A DNA stretch of 46,182 nucleotides. Source: Ochrobactrum sp. CGA5. GTDB lineage: Bacteria; Pseudomonadota; Alphaproteobacteria; Rhizobiales; Rhizobiaceae. Positions 1-8,058 of the stretch are shown here, piece by piece (position 1 is the first letter of the stretch; each line of letters starts with the position of its first letter). The stretch is taken from contig NZ_VCIG01000041.1 of NCBI RefSeq assembly GCF_006345815.1, positions 1-46,182 on the forward strand. Reading direction: 5' to 3'. The notes under the pieces were generated by a model. That model was not told the DNA's origin. It made no database searches and saw only the letters and a program-made list of their open reading frames with translations. Position numbers and translations under genes: made by a program.

Positions 1-146
1 AAGCTCGCCAGGACGTGTTCGACTACATCGAAATGTTCTACAACCCGAAACGCAAGCACGTCAGAAACGGGATGCTGTCGCCCGTCGAGTTCGAGAAGCA
101 GCAGAGAACCTAACCCGAGGGTGTCTACAAAACTCGGGGCTATTCA
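1..146 (+). mobile_element. IS3-family insertion sequence, right end only
   Basis: The window opens inside an IS3-family element. It holds the last 36 codons of the transposase (3-113), a short non-coding tail and the terminal inverted repeat, which ends in GGGGCTATTCA at 146. The inverse of this end (TGAATAGCCCCGAG...) has the usual look of IS3-family termini. The element is inserted in an IS6-family transposase gene that resumes in frame at 147. The left part lies outside the window, so target duplication and completeness cannot be judged. Confidence 0.85.
3..113 (+). CDS. IS3-family transposase (OrfB), C-terminal fragment
   Basis: An open frame from the window edge to a TAA stop encodes the end of an integrase-core transposase. 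It contains FDYIEMFYNPKRKH and LSPVEFEK, the highly conserved C-terminal signature of IS3-family OrfB proteins. The catalytic DDE residues lie upstream and are not in the window. It is partial only because the window begins here. Confidence 0.85.
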   Translation, partial: ARQDVFDYIEMFYNPKRKHVRNGMLSPVEFEKQQRT

Positions 147-440
147 GTCATTGATAAAAGCGGAGCCAATCTGGCTGGTGCGCAGGCTGTAAACAACATC
201 CTGAAAATCACCGGTACAGGTAAAATGATCGAAATTCTTCAGGTCAAATATCTCAACAATATTCTTGAACAGGACCATCGCTTCATCAAGCGGATTACAA
301 AACACACATTGGGCTTCAAGGCGTTTCACAGCGCTTCAGCAACAATTGCTGGCATCGAAGTGGCGCATATGATCCGCAAGAAGCAGTTCGCCAACAATAA
401 TCGCTCGCCATTCCAGCTCTTTGCGGAGCTCGCAGCATAA
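147..440 (+). pseudogene. IS6-family transposase, C-terminal 97 codons
   Basis: The frame runs from the IS3 boundary (VIDKSGANL...) to the TAA at 440 and equals the C-terminal part of the intact transposase at 13161-13862. It retains the second catalytic Asp (VIDKSG) and the Glu (LEQDHR) of the DDE triad but has lost the N-terminal DNA-binding region and the first Asp. It cannot encode an active transposase. Confidence 0.9.
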
Positions 441-496
441 GTGCGTCCGGAGATACGGCCGCCTTTAATGTGATGAAAATTTTGCGACACAGCGGC
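147..496 (+). mobile_element. IS6-family element, 3' part, interrupted by IS3
   Basis: These 350 bases match the reverse complement of 13105-13454 as far as I can compare by eye. They include the end of the transposase gene and the terminal repeat with GTCGCAAA at its core (on the minus strand). The IS3 element cuts it at 147. Beyond 496 the two copies diverge, which marks the outer edge of the IS. The copy is oriented with the transposase 3' end facing right, opposite to the full copy at 13105-13923. Confidence 0.9.
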
Positions 497-895
497 TTCG
501 TTATCTGATCTGACGAGAACGCATTCGAGTGAGTTTTCGGGATCGGCATTGATTTCCTGATGCGGCACATAGGGCGGCACGAAGATGAAATCGCCGGGTC
601 CAGCTTCCGCGACATACTCCAAATGGTCGCCCCAGCGCATCCGTGCTTTGCCACGAATTACGAAAATGACACTTTCGAGTGGGCCGTGATGATGAACGCC
701 GGTCTTGGCGTTCGGCTCAATGGCGACCGTGCCGGCCCAGATTTTCTGGGCAGCGACGCGGGCATGATTGATCGCCGCCTGTCGGAACATGCCTGGTGTC
801 TGCGCTGTATTGGGGTCCAACTGATCGCCCTTGATAACCCTGATACCGTCGTGTTTCCAGCGCTCCGCGCCATCGTGGTGGTGATGTTCGTCCAT
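497..895 (-). pseudogene. Cupin-domain protein, 3' end removed by IS6 insertion
   Basis: The frame starts at ATG 895 after a GGAG and encodes a His-rich N-terminus (MDEHHHHDG), then a single cupin barrel. It contains the metal-site pattern GVHHHGPLESVIFVIRG, a GDFIFVPPYVPHQE segment and ends in VLVRSDNEA. The last cupin strand runs straight into the IS6 terminal repeat, and the downstream residues are IS sequence read in the reverse frame. It lay directly behind the monooxygenase remnant, with 27 bases between that stop and this start, so the two probably formed one oxidative operon. A metal-dependent enzyme or sensor is likely; the substrate is unknown. Confidence 0.8.
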
Positions 896-922
896 CTTCC
901 GTTTCTCCAATATGCTAATCAC

Positions 923-1200
923 TCAGAAGCTGTACAGGCTATCATGAAAATGTTTGTGCTCATAAGTCGTTCTGACCAGCCGTCCGTGATTTCTTCAATG
1001 TAACGACGAGCCAATGGGAACGCATGGATGAGAAAACCGTCGCCGCTGATCTGATCGGCAACTTCGCCCATTCTGTCCGCGACCGAGGCCCGTGCCCCGA
1101 CGAACTGAAGCATTCTTGTGGAGCGGCCAAGACACGCCTCGACCATATCGCATATGGGCATTGGCGGCGTAACGCCAGCACAGAAACTGAAAATGGCCAA
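923..1200 (-). pseudogene. Luciferase-like flavin monooxygenase, C-terminal remnant
   Basis: The minus strand encodes FVGARASVADRMGEVAD and GDGFLIHAFPLARRYIEEITDG, matching the late part of bacterial luciferase-like (NtaA/SnaA) monooxygenases, where a GTPxxVADxM element is followed by DGF. Near 980 the match moves to another frame, giving LVRTTYEHKHFHDSLYSF and a TGA at 923-925. This ending resembles the usual RTEYEG-type C-terminus, so one frameshift is present. The N-terminal three quarters are missing. It is read in the same direction as the cupin remnant and immediately upstream of it. Confidence 0.65.
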
Positions 1201-1397
1201 GTGAATTCTACTGACGAGCCCCGTTAAAAACGGGGGATTACGGTAGCAATTCGAAATCGGTTAAATCAAAACGCATCATCACTGCCTCCAAATCAATGGA
1301 GACAGTGAACCATAAGCAGCTAAAACTGCAATAGAATATACGGGTATGTGACCTAACATAACGGGAGCATGCCAAGCTAATTGAGTCTATTCTAGGA

Positions 1398-2447
1398 TCA
1401 GTTTTTTTCAGCTATGGCGCGATTAAAGCCTTCAATCACCTTGGAACGGTTGGCGTTGATTTCATTCCAATTTGGCAGAGAAAGGCTTTTTACACTACCA
1501 TCTGCACCCCACGGCATTTTTTGCTTCGCATTGTCAGACAATTCAATGTCCTTCGTGGCTGGGCCAACGAAAATGCGCTCAGACATGCATTTTGCGGCTT
1601 CCTTGCCCACAGCAAAATCGATGAATTTCTCCGCTGCTTCTTTGCGTGGCGTGTTGGCAACAAGATGCAAACGGATGTCGCCACCGATTGCTCCCTCCTG
1701 AGGCACCACGAACTCGATTGGCAGGTTTTGGTCGCGCATCGCAAATACGGAGCTTGCATAATGTGCGCCAGCAATGACTTCCCCGCTCTGGAACAAGTTG
1801 GTCCCGGCACCGGCTGTGTCAAAATATGCAGCTACGCGCAATTTCTTGATGTCTTCCAGAACCGGGCCGATTTCGCTAAGTGGAGTGCCTTTGTGTTTGG
1901 CGAGTTCAGCCAGGAAAGGTACGCCCATCGCATTGGCCGGACTTGGGAAGGTCACAGCACCTTCATATTCCGCGTCCCACAGATCGCTCCAGGATTTAGG
2001 AGGCGTACTAACCTGATCCTTGTTAAAGGCCAGGCCAAGCGAATAGAAACCAGTGCTGAGAGCGAAAACCTTGCCATCAGCATCCTTATAGACGCCTTCC
2101 TCAACCAATCCGGCCACACCGGGGATTTTCTCTACGTCGATACTATCAAGTACACCTTGGGCGGCGGCTTGCTCGGAAACACCACCATCCAGCCATACCG
2201 CATCCAGAACGGGGGCATCCTTCTGTTGTAGCAATTTGCTCAGTGTAACGCCCGAGACGCCCGGTTCAGGCGTTACCTTAATACCTGTCGCTTCAATGAA
2301 GGGGTCAATGATACACGCCTGTAAGGCAGCACCCCATTCACCGCCATAAGTGGCAACGGTAATGGAAGACTGCGCCATTGCTGGCGCGCTTAGACAGCCA
2401 GCTGCAAGCGTGGCCATGACAATTTTTGCGAATTTTTGTTGCGTCAT
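1398..2447 (-). CDS. ABC transporter periplasmic substrate-binding protein (PotD/Fe-type family)
   Basis: This protein of 349 residues is an extracellular solute-binding protein of the spermidine/putrescine/iron class. The start at 2447 is chosen because a strong AAGGGGAG lies seven bases upstream and because it begins a classical signal peptide (MTQQKFAKIVMATLAAG, cleavage near AMA-QSS). The mature part opens with ITVATYGGEWGAALQ, typical of this class, and has the usual two-lobe length. It is divergent from the LysR gene at 2551. It probably supplies ligand to the ATPase and permeases at 5317-8035, which have no binding protein of their own. Ligand unknown: family members bind polyamines, opines or carboxylates. 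Confidence 0.9.
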   Translation of the reverse strand: MTQQKFAKIVMATLAAGCLSAPAMAQSSITVATYGGEWGAALQACIIDPFIEATGIKVTPEPGVSGVTLSKLLQQKDAPVLDAVWLDGGVSEQAAAQGVLDSIDVEKIPGVAGLVEEGVYKDADGKVFALSTGFYSLGLAFNKDQVSTPPKSWSDLWDAEYEGAVTFPSPANAMGVPFLAELAKHKGTPLSEIGPVLEDIKKLRVAAYFDTAGAGTNLFQSGEVIAGAHYASSVFAMRDQNLPIEFVVPQEGAIGGDIRLHLVANTPRKEAAEKFIDFAVGKEAAKCMSERIFVGPATKDIELSDNAKQKMPWGADGSVKSLSLPNWNEINANRSKVIEGFNRAIAEKN

Positions 2448-2537
2448 TCCGAAACTCCCCTTTTGTGTTGTATCATTCGGGAGGCATATTAAGTATTGTG
2501 AACACGGGAACAGCAAATTACAATTGATTTATCTGGG

Positions 2538-2552
2538 ATAACTTCGAGTTAT
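2538..2552. promoter_or_regulatory. Palindrome overlapping the LysR start codon
   Basis: ATAACT-TCG-AGTTAT is a perfect six-base inverted repeat whose right arm includes the first two bases of the ATG at 2551. It lies in the divergent promoter region between the binding-protein gene and the LysR gene. It could be an autoregulatory operator or an mRNA hairpin that limits translation. Function is inferred from position only. Confidence 0.4.
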
Positions 2553-3474
2553 GAATGTCAGACAACTTGAAGCCTTCAAGGCCATAATGGAGCTTGGAAG
2601 TTTCACGCGCGCGGCCGAGAAGCTTCACCTCACCCAGCCAGCGGTCAGTAAACTGATCATGCTTCTCGAACATAAATGCGGGTTTCAATTATTCCACCGT
2701 CAAAAGAACGGCGTGATCCCCACAGCCGAAGGCGAAATGCTTTATTCCGAGGTGGAACGTGTCTTTTTGGGACTGGAATCCATCTCTGCCCGGGCGCGGG
2801 CGATCAAGCATTTCGATTTCGGCGAAATTGACCTTGCCGTATTTCCTTCGCTTGGCACCCGCGTATTGCCGCTGATTCTTGCCAGCTTTCTTGAAAACAA
2901 GCAGATCAAGCTCAATCTGACGAGTCGTAATTCATGGCTATTAGTGGATCGCGTCGCCACGCAAGGCATCGATGTTGGTTTCGGCATGGCCAGAACCGAG
3001 CGCCCCGGTGTGCAATTTTCCCACCTTTGTTCAATGCAAGCCGTGTGCGTTCTGCCCCCATGGCATCCTCTGGCAGAAAAGGACGCAATCTTCGTGCGCG
3101 ACCTGGAGAATGAAAAATTCATATCTCTGGCCGAAGAAGACGGCGTTCAGGTGGCGATTGACCGCGCTTTCAGTGAATATGGGGTAAAACGTAATATCGT
3201 ACTCAAATCACAGCTGTCAGAAAGTATCTGTTCGTTCGTTTCAGCAGGCCTTGGCGTTGCGATTGTCGATCCGATCAGTGCAGTCGGCTTCACCCGAGCC
3301 GAACTCATAGTCAAACCGTTTCTCCCTGTTATAAAACAGGATATTTGGGTGATAACCCCGAGTTTTCGCGAAGTATCGTTGGGGACGCAGGCCCTTATAA
3401 AGCACGTCAGAACCGCGCTTCCTGCCAAGATAAACGAGCTTACGGAAGCCATGGCTCCCGCTTCCAGGCCTTAG
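2551..3474 (+). CDS. LysR-family transcriptional regulator
   Basis: This 307-residue protein has the usual LysR layout. The N-terminal winged helix-turn-helix (residues 1-60: MNVRQLEAFKAIMELGSF, then TRAAEKLHLTQPAVSKLI) is followed by a ligand-binding domain with the SAGLGVAIVD signature near residue 230. It is divergent from the binding-protein gene at 1398-2447 and precedes the operon at 3626-13002. This is the classical arrangement for a regulator that senses the imported compound or a breakdown product and activates both transcripts. There is no good ribosome binding site, in keeping with low or autoregulated expression. Confidence 0.93.
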   Translation: MNVRQLEAFKAIMELGSFTRAAEKLHLTQPAVSKLIMLLEHKCGFQLFHRQKNGVIPTAEGEMLYSEVERVFLGLESISARARAIKHFDFGEIDLAVFPSLGTRVLPLILASFLENKQIKLNLTSRNSWLLVDRVATQGIDVGFGMARTERPGVQFSHLCSMQAVCVLPPWHPLAEKDAIFVRDLENEKFISLAEEDGVQVAIDRAFSEYGVKRNIVLKSQLSESICSFVSAGLGVAIVDPISAVGFTRAELIVKPFLPVIKQDIWVITPSFREVSLGTQALIKHVRTALPAKINELTEAMAPASRP

Positions 3475-3625
3475 CTGGGCCCAGACATATCGAAAAGTTA
3501 TGTGTGACTTATTATTAGAAATTTGATTTCCTTTGTCAGGCTGCGCATCCTTCATCAAACAGGAAATACTTCTTGTGCACTATGGAAGTACTCCCAATAA
3601 TATTTTGATTGAATGGAAGTTTGTC

Positions 3626-4978
3626 ATGGGAACGAGTAGAACTATTACAGTTCTAACGCCAACGGGTACGTTGGGCTATGGGTTCGGTGCTGAAGCACTT
3701 TCACGGGGAATGGAGCTGGGGCCTCAGGTCATCGCCGTTGATGCGGGCTCGACCGATCCGGGTCCTTCTTATCTCGGATCAAACGAACCTCTGGTGTCGG
3801 ACTTCGGAATTCGCCGTGAACTGAAGCAATTGATCTCTGCAGGTCACAAGGCTGGCATTCCGGTTATCGTCGGCAGCGCCGGTGGGGCGGGTACTGGTGC
3901 ACAAGTTGATCGCACGGTGGCTCTCGTACGCGACATTGTTGCCGAACTCGGGCTTCACATCAAATTGGCATGGATCTATTCCGATATTCCGATCGAACGT
4001 GCGAAAGCTGCTGTTCGCGCTGGCGAAATAGTTGACTTCGAAGTCGGCTCGCTCTTGACGGAAGAAATGCTCGATGGAACCTGTAACCTGGTTGCACAGA
4101 TGGGGCATGAGCCTATCTGCCAAGCGCTTGAAGCCGGTGCCAATGTAATTATCGCTGGCCGAGCTTGCGATGACTCAGTTATCGCTTCATATCCGATCTG
4201 GCGCGGGGCTGATCCGGCGCTCGCCATTCACATGGGCAAGATTCTTGAATGCGGTGCTTTCTCGGCTGAACCATTTGCCATGGATGTAATGCTGGGTACG
4301 ATCCATGACGAACACTTCGTTCTTGAGCCCGGCAGCATTAATCGCCGTGCGTCGGTGAAGTCGGTCGCCGCTCACTCCCTTTACGAACGCGAGAATCCAT
4401 TCTCCCAAGGTGGCCCCGGCCATATTATGGATCTTTCCGACTGCGCGTTCGAGCAGATCAATGAGCGTCAGGTCAAAGTCACCGGCGCGAAAATTTCTGA
4501 TACTGAGGATTATTATATCAAGCTCGAAGGTGCCCGTCTGGCCGGTTATCGCTCGATCTGCATCGCAGGTCTGCGCTGCCCGACACTGGCCGGTTCCATC
4601 GAACGCCTTCTGGAAGAAATACGCGTAAAGGCGCTCGACTATTTTGCCCCTGAAAAGCTGAATATCACTTTCCATCTTTATGGCCGCAATGCAGTCATGA
4701 AGGAGCTGGAACAATCGGCTCCTTCGGGTCACGAACTGGGTCTTCTGATTGATGTCGTTGCAGATAATCAGGAAATTGCACATGCTGTCTGTCACTATAT
4801 CAGCGGCGGCCTGCTGCATTACCATTATCCGGAAGTCGTCAACCCGTCCGGCAATCTGGCCTTCCCTTATTCTCCCTCCGATCTCGACACCGGCCCACAT
4901 TACGAGTTCAGTGCATATCACCTGATGAAGGTGGCGTCGCCAACCGAGCTCTTCCCCGTTCATTTCGAGGATTTATGA
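3626..4978 (+). CDS. DUF1446 / AtuA-like protein
   Basis: The 450-residue protein belongs to the DUF1446 family, which includes AtuA of acyclic terpene utilisation. The N-terminal stretch GTLGYGF, followed by VIAVDAGSTDPGP and VGSAGGAGTG, is characteristic. I start at ATG 3626 because GGAAG lies six bases upstream and the match to the family begins there, not at the in-frame codon at 3533. No biochemical activity is firmly established for the family; it recurs in CoA-dependent catabolic clusters. The start of the DUF4387 gene follows the stop by one base, as is common for this pair, so the two may act as a complex. Confidence 0.88.
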   Translation: MGTSRTITVLTPTGTLGYGFGAEALSRGMELGPQVIAVDAGSTDPGPSYLGSNEPLVSDFGIRRELKQLISAGHKAGIPVIVGSAGGAGTGAQVDRTVALVRDIVAELGLHIKLAWIYSDIPIERAKAAVRAGEIVDFEVGSLLTEEMLDGTCNLVAQMGHEPICQALEAGANVIIAGRACDDSVIASYPIWRGADPALAIHMGKILECGAFSAEPFAMDVMLGTIHDEHFVLEPGSINRRASVKSVAAHSLYERENPFSQGGPGHIMDLSDCAFEQINERQVKVTGAKISDTEDYYIKLEGARLAGYRSICIAGLRCPTLAGSIERLLEEIRVKALDYFAPEKLNITFHLYGRNAVMKELEQSAPSGHELGLLIDVVADNQEIAHAVCHYISGGLLHYHYPEVVNPSGNLAFPYSPSDLDTGPHYEFSAYHLMKVASPTELFPVHFEDL

Positions 4979-4979
4979 G

Positions 4980-5324
4980 ATGACGAACCGCCCTCTGTAT
5001 GAAATAGCCGATATTGTCCGCAGCAAAAATGCCGGCCCTTATCGCATTACATTTGATATTATCTTCACGGATAAAAAGCGTTACGAAGCCGTCCGCGATA
5101 GCGAGGCAATCACGCCTGAATCTGTTGCAGCCGCCTATGGCCTGGATATTTCGCAAATATCGTCTTTCTTTAAGATCGATCAGGCTATGGCGATGAAGAT
5201 AACGATTAAGCGTCCAATCGCGCAGGGCGCTGCCGGTGATGGCGACATGTATGGTTGCCAACATCACGTCCCCCTGATGAATATTCCGGTACCAGTAACC
5301 AACATCAAGTGTGACAATGGCTAA
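4980..5324 (+). CDS. DUF4387 family protein
   Basis: This small protein (114 residues) matches DUF4387: an opening IADIVRSKNAGPYRITFDI, a KKRYEAVRDS segment and a GDGDMYGCQHHVPL C-terminus. It has no signal peptide or membrane segment. The gene begins one base after the DUF1446 stop and overlaps the start of the ABC ATPase gene, so translation is probably coupled. DUF4387 proteins are nearly always encoded beside DUF1446 proteins. The conserved Cys-His-His near the end could bind metal, but that is speculation. Confidence 0.87.
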   Translation: MTNRPLYEIADIVRSKNAGPYRITFDIIFTDKKRYEAVRDSEAITPESVAAAYGLDISQISSFFKIDQAMAMKITIKRPIAQGAAGDGDMYGCQHHVPLMNIPVPVTNIKCDNG

Positions 5325-6384
5325 TTATATAGACGTCAGAAATCTTACCAAGCGCTACGCCGACTATGTCGCATTGAACGACGTGTCTATCGGAATCGCA
5401 GAGGGCGAGTTTCTGGCGCTTCTTGGGCCAAGCGGCTGCGGGAAGACCACGCTCCTGAGATCGATTGCCGGTTTCGTCGAGAACGTATCGGGCGAAATTT
5501 TCATTGACGGCAAATCGATGCGTAATCTGCCCCCTAATCGACGACCGGTAAACACCGTGTTCCAGAACTATGCGCTGTTTCCGCATATGACGGTTGCCGA
5601 TAATGTCGCTTATGGTCCCCGCCGCAATGGTGCAAGTCGCAGTGCCGCTGCGGCTCTTGCTGAAGAAAGTCTCGCGACCGTTGGCATGCTGGATTTCATG
5701 AAGCGCTATCCGACGCAGCTTTCCGGCGGACAGCAGCAGCGCGTGGCGCTTGCGCGGGCGATTGCGAACCGTCCAAAAGTCCTGCTGCTTGACGAGCCAC
5801 TCGGTGCACTCGATCTGAAACTGCGCAAGCAGATGCAGATCGAGTTGAAGGCGCTGCAAAACCAGCTCGGCATGACGTTCATCTTCGTTACCCACGATCA
5901 GGAAGAAGCATTGGTCATGGCCGACCGCATTGCGGTCATGGAGGCGGGCCGCATTGTTCAAATCGGATCCGGTGAAGCTATCTACCACAAGCCTTTAACG
6001 CGCTATGTCGCCGGCTTCATCGGCGACGCCAACCTTATTGATTGCCGCGTAAATAAAGACGGTGATTTGGAAACCGTCGATGGAAATATTGCATTCCCTA
6101 TAAGCCACGATGCCGGGAATGGCGCTACCGTTACTTATCTGGTTCGCCCAGAAGCGATTACAGTCAGCACTGAAGCATCGCTATCGTCGGCGGATAGGGT
6201 AAGTTTGCAGGCCGTGATCAAGGATATTGTATTCGTTGGGAATGCGACACGCGTCTATGCGGAAGTGAAGGGACAAATCTTTACGTGCCAGTTCCCCTCC
6301 TCTCTGCAGACAACCAGCCTCAATAACGGTCAGCCAGTGCATATCAGCTGGCACCGCGACAGCGGACAGGTGTTATCACAATGA
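5317..6384 (+). CDS. ABC transporter ATP-binding protein, spermidine/putrescine type
   Basis: This 355-residue ATPase energises a PotABCD-type importer. It has Walker A GPSGCGKT (about 37-44), Q-loop VFQNYALFPH, signature LSGGQQQR, Walker B VLLLDEPLGALD, the H-loop FVTHDQEEAL and a C-terminal TOBE-like region (about 270-355). ATG 5317 is preferred; an in-frame GTG at 5311 would add two residues. Its stop overlaps the first permease gene by four bases (ATGA). It should work with the two permeases that follow and the binding protein at 1398-2447. Confidence 0.95.
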   Translation: MANYIDVRNLTKRYADYVALNDVSIGIAEGEFLALLGPSGCGKTTLLRSIAGFVENVSGEIFIDGKSMRNLPPNRRPVNTVFQNYALFPHMTVADNVAYGPRRNGASRSAAAALAEESLATVGMLDFMKRYPTQLSGGQQQRVALARAIANRPKVLLLDEPLGALDLKLRKQMQIELKALQNQLGMTFIFVTHDQEEALVMADRIAVMEAGRIVQIGSGEAIYHKPLTRYVAGFIGDANLIDCRVNKDGDLETVDGNIAFPISHDAGNGATVTYLVRPEAITVSTEASLSSADRVSLQAVIKDIVFVGNATRVYAEVKGQIFTCQFPSSLQTTSLNNGQPVHISWHRDSGQVLSQ

Positions 6385-7232
6385 GAATAAAGAACCTCTG
6401 GGCCGTAATCCTCATAGCCATGCCACTGGCTTTTATGGCGGCATTTTTTCTGGTGCCGTTTCTGTTCAGCGTCGTGGCCAGCCTTCAGACCCCCGAAGGC
6501 GAATGGACGCTGGGCAACTACCAGAAAATAGTCGCGGATAGCTATTATCCCGGAATTTTCTATACGACGTTCAAACTATCCTTGATCGCCACCGTCGTAT
6601 CCTTTTTCATTGCCTATCCAATCGCCTATTACATCGTGAACATGGTGAAATCACGTAATCTACGGCGGTTTTGCTATGTTCTCGTCATTATGCCGCTGTT
6701 TACGAGCAACATCGTCCGCTCTTTCGGCTGGCTGATCCTTCTAGGACGACAGGGGCTTGTAAATCAGGCCCTGGTTGCCCTGGGTCTGGCAGACAGGCCA
6801 ATCGCAATCTTGTTTACAGAAACTGCGATCATCATCGGTCTGGCCTATATTCTGGTGCCGTTCATGGTGCTGACAATCGCAGCCGTTCTGCAAACCATTG
6901 ACCGCTCACTCGTGGAAGCATCGCTTGATCTCGGCAGCAGCCGCCTTGCGACATTCTTCAACATCACCCTGCCATTGAGCCTGCCGGGTGTGATCGCGGG
7001 TTCGCTGATTGTCTTCACCCTTGCCGTCAGTGCCTATGTTGTCCCTGCGATTATGAGTGGCGGACGTATCATTGTGGCTGCGATGCCGATCTTCGACAAC
7101 TATTCCACGCTGTTCAACTTCAACTTTGGCGCAGCGCTGGCCGTATCGCTCCTCATTGTAACCCTTATCCTCATCACGCTGTATCTGCTGTTTGTTGAAC
7201 GCGGCAGCGCAAAAGCTGCGAGGCGGTCATGA
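6381..7232 (+). CDS. ABC transporter permease, PotB-like
   Basis: A 283-residue inner-membrane protein with six predicted hydrophobic helices and the binding-protein-dependent transport fold. The coupling EAA loop reads EASLDLGSSRLATFFNITLPLSLPG (written here as EASLDLGSS, then FFNITLPLSLPG), contacting the ATPase. It overlaps both neighbours by four bases (ATGA), which implies a strict co-translated operon. It forms the channel heterodimer with the permease at 7229-8035. Confidence 0.93.
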   Translation: MRIKNLWAVILIAMPLAFMAAFFLVPFLFSVVASLQTPEGEWTLGNYQKIVADSYYPGIFYTTFKLSLIATVVSFFIAYPIAYYIVNMVKSRNLRRFCYVLVIMPLFTSNIVRSFGWLILLGRQGLVNQALVALGLADRPIAILFTETAIIIGLAYILVPFMVLTIAAVLQTIDRSLVEASLDLGSSRLATFFNITLPLSLPGVIAGSLIVFTLAVSAYVVPAIMSGGRIIVAAMPIFDNYSTLFNFNFGAALAVSLLIVTLILITLYLLFVERGSAKAARRS

Positions 7233-8035
7233 GCATAATCGATCGTATCGCACGCTTGGGTGTCATCCTTCTGGCTTGGGCAGGTCTTATCTTCCTGACC
7301 CTCCCTCTTGTGATAATCATTGCAACTTCGTTCACCGAGACCCAGTTTCTTGCCTTCCCGCCAGTTGGCTTTACCTTGAAGTGGTATGGTGAGTTTCTTA
7401 AGGACACGTCCTATCTGGAATCGATCTGGACGAGCGTCGCCATCGCTGCACTCGCCACCGTTCTGGCGATCGTCATCGGTATTCTGGCCGCTTTGGTTGT
7501 CTCGCGCAGTGACATGAAGGGCAAACGGATCGTCAGTACGGTCTTCATCGCGCCGCTCATTCTCCCCACAATCGTCATTGGTGCCGCACTCCTGCAATAT
7601 GCGAATGCCTTAGGATTTGCGCGCAGCTTCTTTGCATTGGTCGTTGGGCATACAGTTATCGTTGTGCCTTATGTACTGCGCACGGTGCTCGCTTCACTCG
7701 AGCGCTTTGACCAATCCCTTGAAGAAGCCAGCCATGATCTCGGCGGAACAGCAGTTTCGACCTTCTTTCTGATCACCCTTCCGATCATCAAGCCCGGCCT
7801 TGTTGCGGGCGCGCTTTTTGCCTTCATCATCTCTTGGATCAACGTCGAGCTGTCAATATTCAACGCGACCGCAGACTTGATGCCGATCCCGGTCAAGCTT
7901 TTCAACTACGTCCAATATGCGGTCGATCCAATGCTGGCAGCTGTCTCCGCCACAACGATCTATGTCGCGATCATTGCGGTCATTGTCCTCGACGTGTTCG
8001 TCGGCATCGACCGGGTGGCGGCATCACAGAAGTAA
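7229..8035 (+). CDS. ABC transporter permease, PotC-like
   Basis: This 268-residue protein is the second channel subunit of the polyamine-type importer. It has six hydrophobic helices and an EAA loop EEASHDLGGTAVSTFFLITLP-type segment before the last two helices. An N-terminal WTSVAIAALATVLAIVIG helix opens the transport domain. The start overlaps the end of the previous permease by four bases. The CoA-transferase gene follows after 23 bases, tying transport to metabolism. Confidence 0.93.
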   Translation: MSIIDRIARLGVILLAWAGLIFLTLPLVIIIATSFTETQFLAFPPVGFTLKWYGEFLKDTSYLESIWTSVAIAALATVLAIVIGILAALVVSRSDMKGKRIVSTVFIAPLILPTIVIGAALLQYANALGFARSFFALVVGHTVIVVPYVLRTVLASLERFDQSLEEASHDLGGTAVSTFFLITLPIIKPGLVAGALFAFIISWINVELSIFNATADLMPIPVKLFNYVQYAVDPMLAAVSATTIYVAIIAVIVLDVFVGIDRVAASQK

Positions 8036-8058
8036 TAAAATAAAGGGAAACTCAAAAA

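Noticed and set aside
4187..4963. Minus-strand frame of 258 codons
   Set aside because: Antisense to the DUF1446 gene, with no ribosome binding site and no recognisable domain.
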